Assembly (NCBI GenBank): GCA_016617855.1
Contig: JAECUM010003215.1
Location: 1-64,000, forward strand
Source: Megalonaias nervosa
Taxonomy: Eukaryota; Mollusca; Bivalvia; Unionida; Unionidae
DNA length: 64,000 nucleotides
Direction: 5' to 3'
Both the position numbers and the translations under genes were made by a program. Under the pieces are notes generated by a model. The model worked only from the letters and a program-made list of their open reading frames with translations. It made no database searches and was not told the DNA's origin. This document shows positions 24,075-36,600 of this stretch, piece after piece (the stretch's first letter is position 1; every line of letters begins with the position of its first letter).

Positions 24075-26040
24075 AAATTACAGTACAATACAATCAGTTT
24101 TAGCTATTGGGTAATAATAGAGACTGGGTTTCTTTGTGGACTGCAAGTTATAGGTATAATGTTTAAAGGTCATTCATAGTTTTGGATTTAGAGTTATTCA
24201 GAATATGAATGCTGGTGTACATGTACATGTCCATTTTTGATGCTTACCTGATGTAAAAGGTGAAAATTCCTTTCCAAAGCACATTAAAGGATTGGATGAC
24301 ATTAAAATAAACTGTAGTAATTTTAATTACGTAGTTGATTCACATTTTATGGTATAGTGTTGATGGAAATTCAGTTTGGACTGATTTAGTTTTTCTCAAC
24401 ACAGCAACACAGGTAGGCTATATTTTTACCAAGGTAATTGGAGTAAAGTTCGGATCTTAACCCTTTGGGGAAATTTAATTAAAGGATGACATTTCCAAAG
24501 TACTTCATATTATTAAAAATGAGAAATATGGAATTTTGCGATATTTTCATATGCCTGATACATTACCTTTCATTATTTCCTACTTGAAATGATACATTAC
24601 AAAGAGGATTACATTAAATGAAATTTAACGAGTAGGTGTTTGTGACATGTTCAGGTTTTTCCCACATTTTCCTTGTAACCACAACGTGCTTTGACTGATT
24701 TGTTTAGCATGGATGCTCTGTTGGTGACATATTTGAACATTTACTTATTTAAGAATTCAGTCCAAGCAAAGTGATTCTCAGTAATTATACCTTTCAGGTA
24801 AATCTAAAATAAGACAGACTCATTGTATTGAATTACCTGAGTAATATAGCTATTAAATTGGCGAGTCTTGTTGATTTATTGACTGAGGCATATACAATGT
24901 GGTCTGTGCTGTGAAGAGGAAATGAATTTAATGTGCAAGTCACATAGGCAGTTGCTACCTGCTATTTCATCCAGAGGTGACAATTTTAAAATTTTTAAAA
25001 TCTGATAACACATACCCTTTAACTGACAGTCACTTTATTTTGCTCTTTATTGATGAATATTCGTTGGAAGATCATTATATAAACACCCCGAGAAATACAC
25101 ATGACAAAGTAAGCACTAAAGTTTTACTGTCATATTTAAATGGAGATCATTCAAAAGGTGTGATTCATTGTAAACTGGAATGCATGTTGCATAATGAAAG
25201 CACGGTGTATGTAAAATATTGGACCTAATCTTCACTGGTTATGAATTACGATTAGACTTGCTGTCTGCTATTCTTGGCACAGTTTAGTGCCAGTTTGCAA
25301 TGGAAAAATTCTGTAGCAATTGCTAATTTTTGTCTGGAAGTTTTATGACAGCTTTAAGGTACAGATTAATCAACAATCAGGAAATGAACGGACATTGCTT
25401 TAACTAATTCAGTACAAAACTTCGTAACAGCAATTAATATTTCATTTAAGATCAATAAAGGTACCTATGTGACTGTGTTGATGTGAACTGTAGGTCAGAC
25501 TGATGTAGGGATATGATCAATGTTGGCTGATTTTAATAAGGGAAGGGTAAAATTTGTAAATTAAGTGAAGAGAAGCAATGACAGAACCCTGAAGGATATG
25601 AAAGGTTGTCTGTAAATGGTAAGTGACCAATATAGGAGGTTGCGCTGCACATTTCAATTAAGTAACAGTTGTACGCATTTAGTTAATGAACCATTTCTGT
25701 CAGAGACCCTTCTAAGGCTGCGATGCTTAAATTTTGTCACTTTGATTTTCAAGGCTTTGATAGTGTTTTTAATTTCGTGCTTTTGTGTGTTGGAAACTAT
25801 TCCCAGGGTTTTAAATTTAGTTCATTTAACCTGTCGGTGAATGTTCATAGATGTTTTATTTTCACAGAAGACTGATGGAGTCTGGATACATTATGTAACA
25901 ATAATAAAATATGAAAAAATAGAGGCATTATTACTGCATGTGTTAGTGGGGAAAATATTTCATTTAAGATCCAAGCTATATTTGTAATGAATATTTTGAT
26001 AGAATCTTATAATATTTATGTGTATTGTAATTATAAATGT
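24071..26040. other. No recognisable gene
   Basis: Two frames of 74-83 codons (24977-25228 and 25616-25840) have no family signature or splice context, so I do not call them. Confidence 0.4.
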
Positions 26041-26054
26041 AGATTTTTATAAAC

Positions 26055-26140
26055 AAAAGAAAACGAGAGGGAAATACAGCAAAATGAGAGGGAAATACAG
26101 CATATGAGAGGGAAATACAGCAAATGAGAGGAAAATACAG
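26055..26140. repeat. Short minisatellite, about 19-21 bp
   Basis: Four units of GAGAGGGAAATACAGCAAA with small length differences. Confidence 0.8.
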
Positions 26141-26619
26141 CAGAACTCGTTTATAAATTACTAAAAGGGAATATTAAACTTGGGTCATTAAATAAAAATT
26201 TTGTGTAAGACCCCCCATCCCCCCATTTATAACTAAAAGTTTTGTTAGAATTTGCCCAGATTTATGTAATCCAATAAAACCACATGTAAGCAGAGGGATA
26301 TTGTGAGACAGTCTGTCGGCCATTCTATCAGCAACTATGTCTCATTAAAAAAAATGCCCCCCCCCAAAAAAAAATAGGTGGAAACTTACCAAAACTTTAC
26401 TTAGGCTGAACATGTCATGATCAGTATTGACTGGGGTATGTGTTTAGGCCTTTTCCACAGAGCCCCTTGAAGAATGTCAGAGGTCATATATACAAAAATT
26501 GCAATTACAGTGACATTTTTGAATATGTTGTGACAAAATTTTAGATGTGCATTCAAAGGAAGAGGCCACAATGTGAAAGGGATCTGGGGCTATGAGATGT
26601 ATGCATTATATTATTGCAC

Positions 26620-29275
26620 AAATAGGATGCATCTCAGTTTGTATGACATGTAGGCAATATGTTCGTATGCAGAAGTAATGATGTAATATGCATGAGTAGA
26701 AATGTAATGTGTGCTTAGTAGTGTGATATTAATGACTAGTAATGAAATACATACAAGTAGAAATGCAGTATGAATGATTATTAGTGTGATATGCATGATT
26801 AATAATGACACATGAGTAGAAATCCAATATGTGTGATTTGTAGTAACGTATGCATAAGTAGAAATGCAATATATGCCATGAGAATTGTCATATGCATGAG
26901 TAGAAATGCAATGCGTGTGATTAGTAGTATGGTATGCATGAGTAGAAATGCAGTATGTATCATCAGAAGTGTCATATACATGAGTAGAAATGCAGTATGT
27001 GTGTTTAGTGGTATGGTATGCATGAGTAGAAATTCAATATGTATCATTTGAAGGGTCATATGCATGAGCAGAAATGCAATATTTGTGATTAGTATGGTAT
27101 GCATGAATAGAAATGAAGTATGTGTGATAGTAATATGGTATACATGGGTAGAAATGTACTATTTGTAATTAGTAGTATGGTATACATTAGTGGAAATGCA
27201 GTAGATGTGCTTAGTAGTGTGGTAATTCATGAGTAGAAATGCAATATTTGTAGTTAGTAGTATGGTATGCATGAGCAGAAATGCAATATGTGTGATTAGT
27301 AGTGTGGTATGCATGAGTAGAAATGCAATATGTGTGTTTAGTAGTGTGGTATGCATGAGTAGAAATGCAGTATGTGTGATTAGTAGTGTCGTATGCATGA
27401 GTAGAAACACAGTATGTTTGATTAGTAGTGTGTTATGCATGATTAGAAAATGCAATATGTAATTAGTAGTGTGGTATGCATGAGTAGAAATGGTGGCGCT
27501 CTACAGTTTCGTATTTTGCATAGGTTAGAATTTTAAAGAAAAATAATTTCCCTGGCTTTCCTCACTGGTTATACTGGTTATTTAAAAAGACCTTGTATAT
27601 CTTAGGTATAGTTCAAAGAACCTTTAATTCCCTTTATTTTGGTGTATGATTGATGGGTGTAATATGGGTTATAGAGTATACAGCTTGGCCTTACTCAAGA
27701 TGTGCACCTTTCAAAAGAGTGCTAGCTCTACTTGTCATTTTCACTTCCTGAACTTCAGAGGTAAATTGTATATACAAGAGCTGATAACTTTTATTACATT
27801 TTATATATTTGGTAATTCATTCATTGCACTTTCAGTAGCTGGTATTGTCTAGTCTGGCAAAATTCATTTTCCCTATTTTAATAGCTGCTACGGATAGTGT
27901 ACTTAAGACTAATTCAGGCTGATTTTTTGAGCACAAGGGAGCAGTCATTTTAGTTACCAGTATGCTTAGATCATGTACAATTTCCAAAAGTACAACAGCC
28001 AAAGAAATGGCAGCCACATTACATTAAAGAAGCATATAGGTATGCCAACATTCTCTCCACTGTGCATGTTTTAAATGCAAACAACTTCACCTTACATACG
28101 CCAATCTCAAAAGTACATAATAACTGGTGAGCGCCCCCAATGCAATATGTGTGATTAGTAGTGTGGTATGCATGTGTAGAAATACAGTATGTTTGATTAG
28201 CAGTGTTGTCTGCATGAGTAGAAATGCAATATTTGTGATAGTAATATGGTATACATGAGTAGAAATGCAGTAGAAATGCAGTATGTTTGAATAATAGTGT
28301 GGTATGCATGATTAGAAATGTAATATGTTAGATTAGTAGTGTGGTTTGCATGAGTAGAAATGCAATATGTGTGATTAATAGTATGGTATGCATGAGTAGA
28401 ATTGCAATATGTGTGATTAGTAGTGTGGTATGCATGAGTAGAAATACAGTATGTTTGAGTAGTAGTGTTGTCTGCATGAGTAGAAATGCAATATTTGTGA
28501 TAGTAATATGGTATACATGAGTAGCAATGCAGTATGTTTGATTAGTAGTATGGTATGCATGAGTAGAAATGCAGTATGTTTGATTAATAGTGTGGTATGC
28601 ATGATTAGAAATGCAATACATTAGATTAGTAGTGTGGTTTGCATGAGTAGAAATGCAGTATGTGTGATTAGTAGTATGGTATGCATGAGTAGATATGCAA
28701 TATGTGTGATTAGTAGTGTGGTATGCATGAGTAGAAATACAGTATATGTGATTAGTAGTGTGGTATGCATGAGTAGAAATGCAATGTGATTAATAGTGTG
28801 GTATGCATAAGTAGAAATGCAGTATGCATAAGTAGATATGCAGTATGTGTGATCAGTAATGTGGTATGCATGAGTAGAAATGCAGTATATTTGATTAGTA
28901 GTGTGGTATGCATGAATAGAAATGCAATATGTGTGATTAGTAGTGTGGCATGCATTAGTAGTGTGGTATGCATGAGTAGAAATGCAATATGTGTGATTAG
29001 TAGTGTGGTATGCATGAGTAGAAATGCAATATGTATGATTAGTAGTGTGGTATGCATGAGTCGAAAGGCAGTATGAGTGATTAGTAGTGTTGTATGCATG
29101 AGTAGAAATGCAATATGTATGATTAGTAGTGTGGTATGCATGAGTAGAAAGGCAGTATGAGTCATTAGTAGTGTTGTATGCATGAGTAGAAATGCAATAT
29201 GTATGATTAGTAATGCAATGTGTATGATTATTAGTGTGGTATGCATGACAAGAAATGCAATCTTTAGTAGTATCA
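26620..29275. repeat. 42-bp satellite array, about 47 copies, interrupted
   Basis: The unit is GTGGTATGCATGAGTAGAAA then TGCAATATGTGTGATTAGTA and GT. The central part is well conserved; the left edge (to about 26800) is more diverged. As 42 is a multiple of three, long frames stay open on both strands, which is an artefact. The array is interrupted at 27493-28138 by a DNA transposon. Confidence 0.93.
27493..28138. mobile_element. Non-autonomous DNA transposon inside the 42-bp satellite
   Basis: The 646-bp insert starts GTGGCGCTCTACAGTT and ends AACTGGTGAGCGCCCCC; its ends are imperfect inverted repeats of about 17 bp. AATG lies directly on both sides, and removing the insert plus one AATG restores an ordinary satellite unit (GTAGAAATGCAATATG). 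If the left end is taken one base earlier, the duplication is AAT. It has no credible transposase ORF. Harbinger-like (3-bp duplication) is one possible class. Confidence 0.75.
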
Positions 29276-29590
29276 ATTTAGTATGTATGATGAGTAATGT
29301 AATGTGTATGAGTATGCAGTATATATGAATTACAATGCAATATTTATGAGTGTGCAGTATGTATGAATAATATGCAATATGTCTGAGTAGTATACAATAT
29401 GAATGAGTAGTATACAGTATGTATGAGTAGTATGCAGATGTATGATAATGTGCAATATGTATGAGTATACAGTATGTATAAGTAGTATGCAGTATTTATG
29501 AGTAGTATGCAGTATGTATGGATATGCAGTATGTATGATACTGTGCAATATGTATGAGTATACAGTATGTATGAGTAGTATGTATCTCCT
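29276..29590. repeat. Satellite edge, variant of about 19-20 bp
   Basis: Units of the GTATGTATGAGTAGTATGCA type continue from the 42-bp array with a shorter period, suggesting a related but differently evolving edge. Confidence 0.75.
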
Positions 29591-29869
29591 TTATATCTTG
29601 TATATTTTACAAAAGTCCATAGTAAACAATATTACAGGCTGACACTATATTGGCATTATCATATAATTACTGTGTTATTCAGTTGATATTCCCACAAAAA
29701 CATTTCTGAATGTGAAATGTATAATAACACCTAAGTTTATTATATAACAAATGATCATGTCATAACACTGTGTAAAGTAAAAGACCTAACAGTGATCTAG
29801 ATATATAAATGTTTTTCAAAGTCATACCACCATTGTAGTCTTCAAATAAAATCAAACACTTCCATCATG

Positions 29870-30350
29870 TAGTAAGTGTGTTTCCTGCATGTAATAAATA
29901 TAATCTTACATTTCCATCATGTAATAAATATCATCAGACATTCACATAATGGAATAAATATACTCTTACATTTCCATCATGTAACAAACAGAACCATCAT
30001 TCAATGAATAGAAGCCAAAATTTCCATCATGTAGTAAATAGAATCTTAAATTTCCATCCTGTAATAAAATGCTAACATTTCCATTATGTAATAAATATAT
30101 ATTTCCTTCATGTAATGAATAGAATCTTACATTTCCATCATGTAATAAATAATATTGTAAATTTCCATAATGTAATATAATCTTATATTACCTTCATGTA
30201 ATAAATAGAATGTTATATTTCTATAATGTAATAACTATAATTTTATATTTCCTTCATGTAATAAAAAGAATTTTACATTTCCATCATGTAATAAATTGAA
30301 TCTTACATTTCCATCATATAATAAATAAAATCTTACATTAGAATCTTATA
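29870..30350. repeat. 30-bp minisatellite, about 16 copies
   Basis: Unit ATCTTACATTTCCATCATGT then AATAAATAGA, with frequent deletions. Confidence 0.85.
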
Positions 30351-30898
30351 TTTTTGCTTATTGTACTTGAAATTTATGAAAGTCATGAAATAATTTGAAT
30401 CTTTTGCTTACCAAGGCTTGAATACTTATTTGATAAATTTAATTTAGTATGAGGTCTAATGTAAAATTTTCTTTTTATCAATTTAACTCCATCAAACATT
30501 GTAGTTTATAAAGCAGTTTAAAAAGTGTCCATCACTGTAAAGTATACAGTAGCTTTAGCTATTTATGGCCAGTGTGAAGTGAATATATGTGGAAATAAAG
30601 TGACACTCCTTTAGCCTTCAGGCTCTGTTGTGATTCATTTCTGCTACAAAATAAATTTGTCATCATTCAAATTTTACACCTTATTTGCATCTAAGACGTC
30701 TAGAAAATGAAAACATCAGGATCTGATTTGTATTGCTGGTGTATTAGCTAAAACAGCTTTTTTTAAACTTTTGATATATAACTAAAATCATTTTGATTTC
30801 CCATGGTGAATAATTTATGTTCCTGTTTTTCGTCTTAAACATTTTTATGCGTATACTTGTCATCAGAGGAGGCGTTAAATTTTGCCATCGTTTTATAT
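30351..30898. other. Upstream region of the MEGF10-like gene, no clear promoter
   Basis: No TATA box, CpG-rich patch or other promoter mark I could defend. If exon 1 is preceded by a non-coding exon, the promoter may be farther upstream. Confidence 0.3.
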
Positions 30899-31010
30899 AT
30901 GAATATGTACTCACATGTAAGTCAAATCCAACGGCCAGCTGCACAGACGGCAGATCAGGGTCTGTGTTGTTGGTGGCTGGACTGGATTTATAGCGGGTAG
31001 ATCTGGTACC
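30899..31010. mobile_element. Two-hairpin MITE, internally deleted, next to exon 1
   Basis: Left terminus TATGTACTCACATGTAAGTC, part of one hairpin (CGGCAGATCAGGGTCTGTGT), and right part (CTGGATTTATAGCG ... GGTACC). It ends about 25 bp before the putative acceptor of exon 1. Confidence 0.65.
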
Positions 31011-31035
31011 AATAATGCCTTGGACTTCATTTCAG

Positions 31036-31182
31036 ATATAGCGAGAGACTGTCTTGATTTTCCAACATGGAAGTGAGGGACATCTTAAGTGTAGCTGTAA
31101 CTGTGCTATTTTCTATTGTTCTGAGTAGAGGACAGGAAGCCCCCAGAGATGGAGGACCCAATATTTGTCATACCATAGTGTC
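31036..31182 (+). CDS. Exon 1 of the MEGF10-like gene: signal peptide and start of EMI domain
   Basis: The ATG at 31067 opens a hydrophobic leader ([13 protein letters not shown]) followed by a short linker and PNICHTIVS, the usual start of an EMI domain. The donor is TC|GTAAGC at 31183, phase 2. The 31 bases before the ATG follow a plausible 3' splice site (CTTCATTTCAG, ending 31035), so 31036-31066 is probably 5' UTR spliced to an upstream non-coding exon that I could not locate. The coding part is 116 nt. Confidence 0.85.
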
Positions 31183-33593
31183 GTAAGCCATCAAAATTTT
31201 ATATTCTAGTTTAGACCAATTGTTTTAGGTTTATGCCTTAAGATGTTGACAGGAACTCGAGCCTGCATAATTTATGGAGGGTTGTGATTCAAAAGAGGAA
31301 CTTGGGGCCTTAGAGATGGATCATTGCATATTGGATTTGAAATTTTGTAATTTGTAGTATTCATGTAATCCATGAAAAATAGTCAGTTCACACTAGATTA
31401 TAACAATATAATATTATTTATATCTCTTACTCTGTTTCTCTGTCTGCATTGTATATTTACAGTTTTGTTAGGAGCCCACTTGGCTAAGTGGTCTAATTTT
31501 GTGCGCTTTTACTGTTCACTGCCATCTTACCTCTGTCCATATGGGTTCGAGTCTTGGGCTCAGCCAATGTGGGTATGTGAGAAAGCATGCCGGTAGCTTC
31601 CTGTTGGTCAGTGATTCATACTGGATTGGGGTTCTCCCAGGTTCTATCATCTCTGTTATACTGGCTGCCATATATAGTCAATCGTGCACAGTTTTCTTAA
31701 TCACATTTTCTAAGATGTTTTAATTACTGTCATACACTTTTAAATATACCAAGGGGATATTGTGATACAGTTCATTTGTATCTGCATAATGTCATTGAAC
31801 TCCTACACTTTTTAAAGCTAGATGCATGGAATGAGAAATCTGGGGTAGCCTTGTGGGCATAGACTGTGCTGACACTTTCAGAATTTTTATTATGCCACAG
31901 AAGTTGGGGCTAGTGGGTTAGTAGGTAATTGTACAGTAAAATTTGAAATAACCAGAGTTTTATGTTTCTCATGTCTGAGAATCAATATGTGTGATCAGTG
32001 AACAAATTTGATGGTTACAAGTCACTTTAACTCTGTGAATATTTAGCTTCTGCAATCTTTAAACACATGAAACGATACCTCTTTTAGTTGTTTTAGTAAA
32101 AATAAAGCATATTGTAATATTTATATCATCTTGAACAAATTTTCATTGCATTTTTCCACCACCATCTCCATTACTCTCCCTCCCCCCTCAACTAATCCCC
32201 ACCTTGTGACATTGGTTTGGTTTTGTGTTTTAACACTATTTTTAAACATGACTGACTGTACATGGCAGCTAGTATGTTTGGTTGAGGAAGAAAACCAGGA
32301 AAATGCTGGGAATAATCACCAGCCTGCAGGAAGCTACTGACAAGCTTTCTGAAATACCAACGTTGGCTGCACCAAGACTTGAGGCCACATGACAGGGGTG
32401 AGATGTTGATGATCTGTAAAGTGAGCACCTTAGACAGCGACCCTGTGGTCATGATACAAAACTTGTTGCAGGTTTGATATTTGACTTTCTGCTATGACTG
32501 CATACAGTACATAAAGTTGGATCAGAAAATATTAAAAAAATGTCATTGTAATGCAAGTTTTTCAATTCATGACTTTTGATCCACTCCCAGTAACCCCATG
32601 GGTGGATGACAAGGATGAGTCCTTCTTGCAGATCATGTTACTCTAGGGAAAAACAGCTGCGAAGTTTTGGGAATTCCCACTTGTTGGTTTTCAAGAGTTG
32701 TAAGAGATGAAAATTATCAAACTTTTGTCATATTAATTTCATTTGAAATGAGCACTCATGTAAGATAGATGGACATATAAAGTGTGTCACAATATCTGGG
32801 GATATTGAGGATGGGTAGCCTCAAGCTAATAATCCAAAAATGAATGCTTTCTTCTTCATTTCAGGGATACAGTATCAGTAACGGTGACCTACAATGAGCC
32901 CTACACTTACAGGACCACTACATGGTGCTTGGCATTTCCACCAAGATGTTCACAATATTTGTGAGTTGGCTACAGTGATTCATATTGATTGCATGATACT
33001 CTAAAGAATTTACACAACAGTATACCTAAATAAATATGTATAAAATTTTTATTGCTCCATACCTTGCAAATATATTACTGTTTTTAATCCGAGATTGCAA
33101 ACACTACCTGCTCCGAACTTGAAATGCTAAATAACAAACCCTCCCCGTTAAAGTTATTGACTTGAGGTGTGAAGCATGCTTGTGATATAGAAAGGTTACT
33201 TTTTAATATATGTATGTGCTTAGGCTGTGAGAATGATGTCAGAATACCAGACTTCAGTCGGGATATTAGATATTTTAGCAGTTACCAGGTTATCAGCCTT
33301 TGATATTGATTTGCCAGTTTGGGCCTGGTACTAGTATTAATAATTCAAACTTCGTAAAAACTGACTGGTTTTTATTTCTCTTCACAACTGCCAAAGAGGG
33401 AATGCATCCTGCATGAAATGGTTTAACTGCAGGAAAAGGTCAAGTTTTTGCTGTCTGTAGACAAAGTATGGAATTTATAATGGGCATGCAAATGGGCATG
33501 CATACTGGCAATCACTCAAAGTGGAAATCATCCATCACGGATGAATTTTAAGCAGAGCAGAATATAATTATATAGATTCCACACATACAAACA

Positions 33594-33663
<70 letters not shown>

Positions 33664-36600
33664 GCCCACATTCAATGTTGATTTGTATACAAAAGACCAA
33701 AATCCAGATTCATATAATGTGATTGATTTATATACAAAACGTAAAGCCCAGGTTCATGAAATGTACAAGAACAAAGGCCCAGGTTCAAGTAATGTTGACT
33801 TTTATACAAAAACTATAGCCAGGTTAAATTAATATTGTTGAGTTATATAAACTTATTCCCATGTTCAGGTAACAGTGTTTGTATACAAAAGCCCAGATTC
33901 AAGCAGCATTGTTGATTGATATTCAGAAACTAATGTACAGGTTCATGTAATGTTGTTCATTTACATAAATACATTTAAGCCCAGGTTCAAGTAATGTTGT
34001 TTTATATATGAAAATGTAAGTCCAGGTTAAAGTAATAATGTTCAATTGTATCTAAAATCGGAAGTATGGGTTCATGTAAAATGTTGTTGATTTATATGCA
34101 AATCCTCCCCCCCTCCAAAAAAAAAGAACAGGTTGAAATATTATTTATTTTATACAAAGACTAAAACCTGGTCTCGAGAAATGTTGATTTATATACAAAA
34201 ACTAAAATCTAAGTTTAAGTAATATTGTTGAAATTCAGATATACATTTCAAGAAAGATAATCTCTTCACTTACTTATTTAAATTACTGTCCACTCTCACT
34301 AGGACAATCCACTTTTCTGTAACTCATGGCTTTATTGGCAAATAGATTAACACATCTGAGGGCAAATAAATTAAAGTATTACCTGACTTTGTGGGCAAAT
34401 AAATTAAGAGATTTGAGGGTAAAAAGCATTACTTGACTTCATGGGCAAATAGATTAATATATTTCAGAGCAAAAGCTATTACTATTTTTGTGGGCAAGGA
34501 GATTAAAGTGTTTGGGGACAAAAATTATTTCTAGATAAATGCATGTTGAGCATTTATTTCATTAAATCAGTTTTGGTCTCATAATTTAATTTTTATTTCA
34601 TTTTAGCACCAAGTACAGGTTGGCACAGCGGGTTGAACAAAGGACAATCTATAAAACAATTAACAAGTGTTGTGATGGATATAAAAATGTAAATGGAATA
34701 TGCCTTGGTGAGTATAGAGTATTGACATGTTAAATAGGCATCTAACATTAGATTAGACCTGACCCCCGTTATGTCTCATTTGATGATAACATTGTAGATC
34801 AAGGTCTATATTACATAGACCTAGGGGTGTGTTATGCTAAGCACAATGTGCTATTTGTTATTTTACTGTGTGTCACATATTATTGACATCATAACATTTG
34901 TCTGCCTGTTAGGTCATAATGCCATTTACAATAAAAGCACTTAATGTCATGAGAGATAAAGTTGGTAATATTTTCGTTGATTTACATCTGTTACATGGAC
35001 AAGGAAGACATAATGATGATCACTCAATCCATTGAAAAGTTAAACTTTCACTCAGTCCATTACAAAGTTAACATTTATTCAGTCCATTACAAAGCTGATA
35101 TTTTGAGTCTCATAGGTCATTTATATCCTTTAACATGCCAAGTTATTTAATATCAGCAATTATGGAATAATCCAAGTATCTTTTGTCTGTGTAATAGACA
35201 ATTGTATTAAATCTATATATGTCTGTTTTGATTAGTTAAATCTAACTTGCAGGATACCCAGGGGCCCCGAGTGGCTGAGTGGTGTAAAACGCTCACCATT
35301 TCGGATCACTGCCATCTCACCTCTGTCTGCGTAGGCTTGAGTCTCAGGCTCGGCTAATGTGGGTATGTGAGAAAGCTTGCCAGTAGCTTCTCATGGGTCG
35401 GTGGTTCTTTCCGGGGTTTTCCGGGGTTCTTCCTCCACCAGTTATACTGGCTACCATGTATAACCTATCTTGTGCTGAAAAATGGCGTTAAACCATACAA
35501 CAACAACTTGCAGAATACCAATTGATCAATATTCCTCATAATTTATTAACCTAGCTCTCCACTTTTCTGTACGCATTACTAATCAGTTAAGTTACACATA
35601 TATATATAATTATCTATCAGTCTATTTAAGTATACACACATACATACATACATACATACATATATACATACATACATACATACATACATACATACATACA
35701 TACATACATACATACAGGATACTGAAAGAAAACAATAATATAAAGACCAGCTTGGAAATGTGACCACTTTTCTCAAGTTCTGCCTGTTTTCTCTTTAGTA
35801 GAGTTTAACTGCATATTACTCAGTCACTTGGACTTGTATCAGAACTTTTGTCCTGTGCAGCAGTTATAAATATCAGATGTTGTTTAAAGTCATTTGCAGT
35901 TTATTCAATTGATATAGAAAGAACTGTTGCTTATTATGAGTTGAATTTACTGTTCTCTTAATTTTAATTTAATATGTAACAGTAAAGATTTTCAAAGCAA
36001 TTCTAAAGAAAGTTGCCTGAAATTATTGTCACAATAAGACCACTGTACTGAAATGACTAAATTTCTTTTTTTCTGGCTCTACTGGTAGAAGACTAGAAGA
36101 GCTTATGTAGTTGTCCTGCATTCATTCTAGAGCCATCTAGCATGTTATTTGGAGAAAAGCCATGAAATGTGATGCACAATCTTACCTTGAGGTTTAGTTG
36201 GTTCTAAATTAAAATGGTGCCTTTCAGACACTCAACAGACTTTTCATGAATTTCTACACTTTTTTTCCCATCAGTAGAGCATCAGCCCCATCAAGGGACC
36301 CTTGTTTTTATTTTAAACCCATTGTTATAAGCTGAGTGTTTGTAACCAGTTTTACTAGTGTGTCAAGTCCATAAATACCTTCATTTTTGTTTTCAGCACA
36401 ATGTTACAATGCCTGTAATGGCCAGGGAGCCTGTGTTGCTCCTGGAATCTGTCAATGTTCACCTGGGTTCAAAGGAAACAACTGTGAGTCAAGTAAGTAG
36501 AGTCAATTATTATACCTCTTTGTGCACTCATCTGTGAACATATTAGGCATGATCTGTCCTTGCATGGAGAATAATAATGTGAACAGTACTTGGCCCAGAT

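Noticed and set aside
26620..29275. Regular 42-bp repeats resembling a CRISPR array
   Set aside because: Units are contiguous with no unique spacers, and the genome is eukaryotic.
28752..29276. A 174-codon frame on the - strand (HTTLLITHIAFLLM repeats) and partners at 26799-27462
   Set aside because: They come from the 42-bp satellite; no start context, homology or splice evidence.
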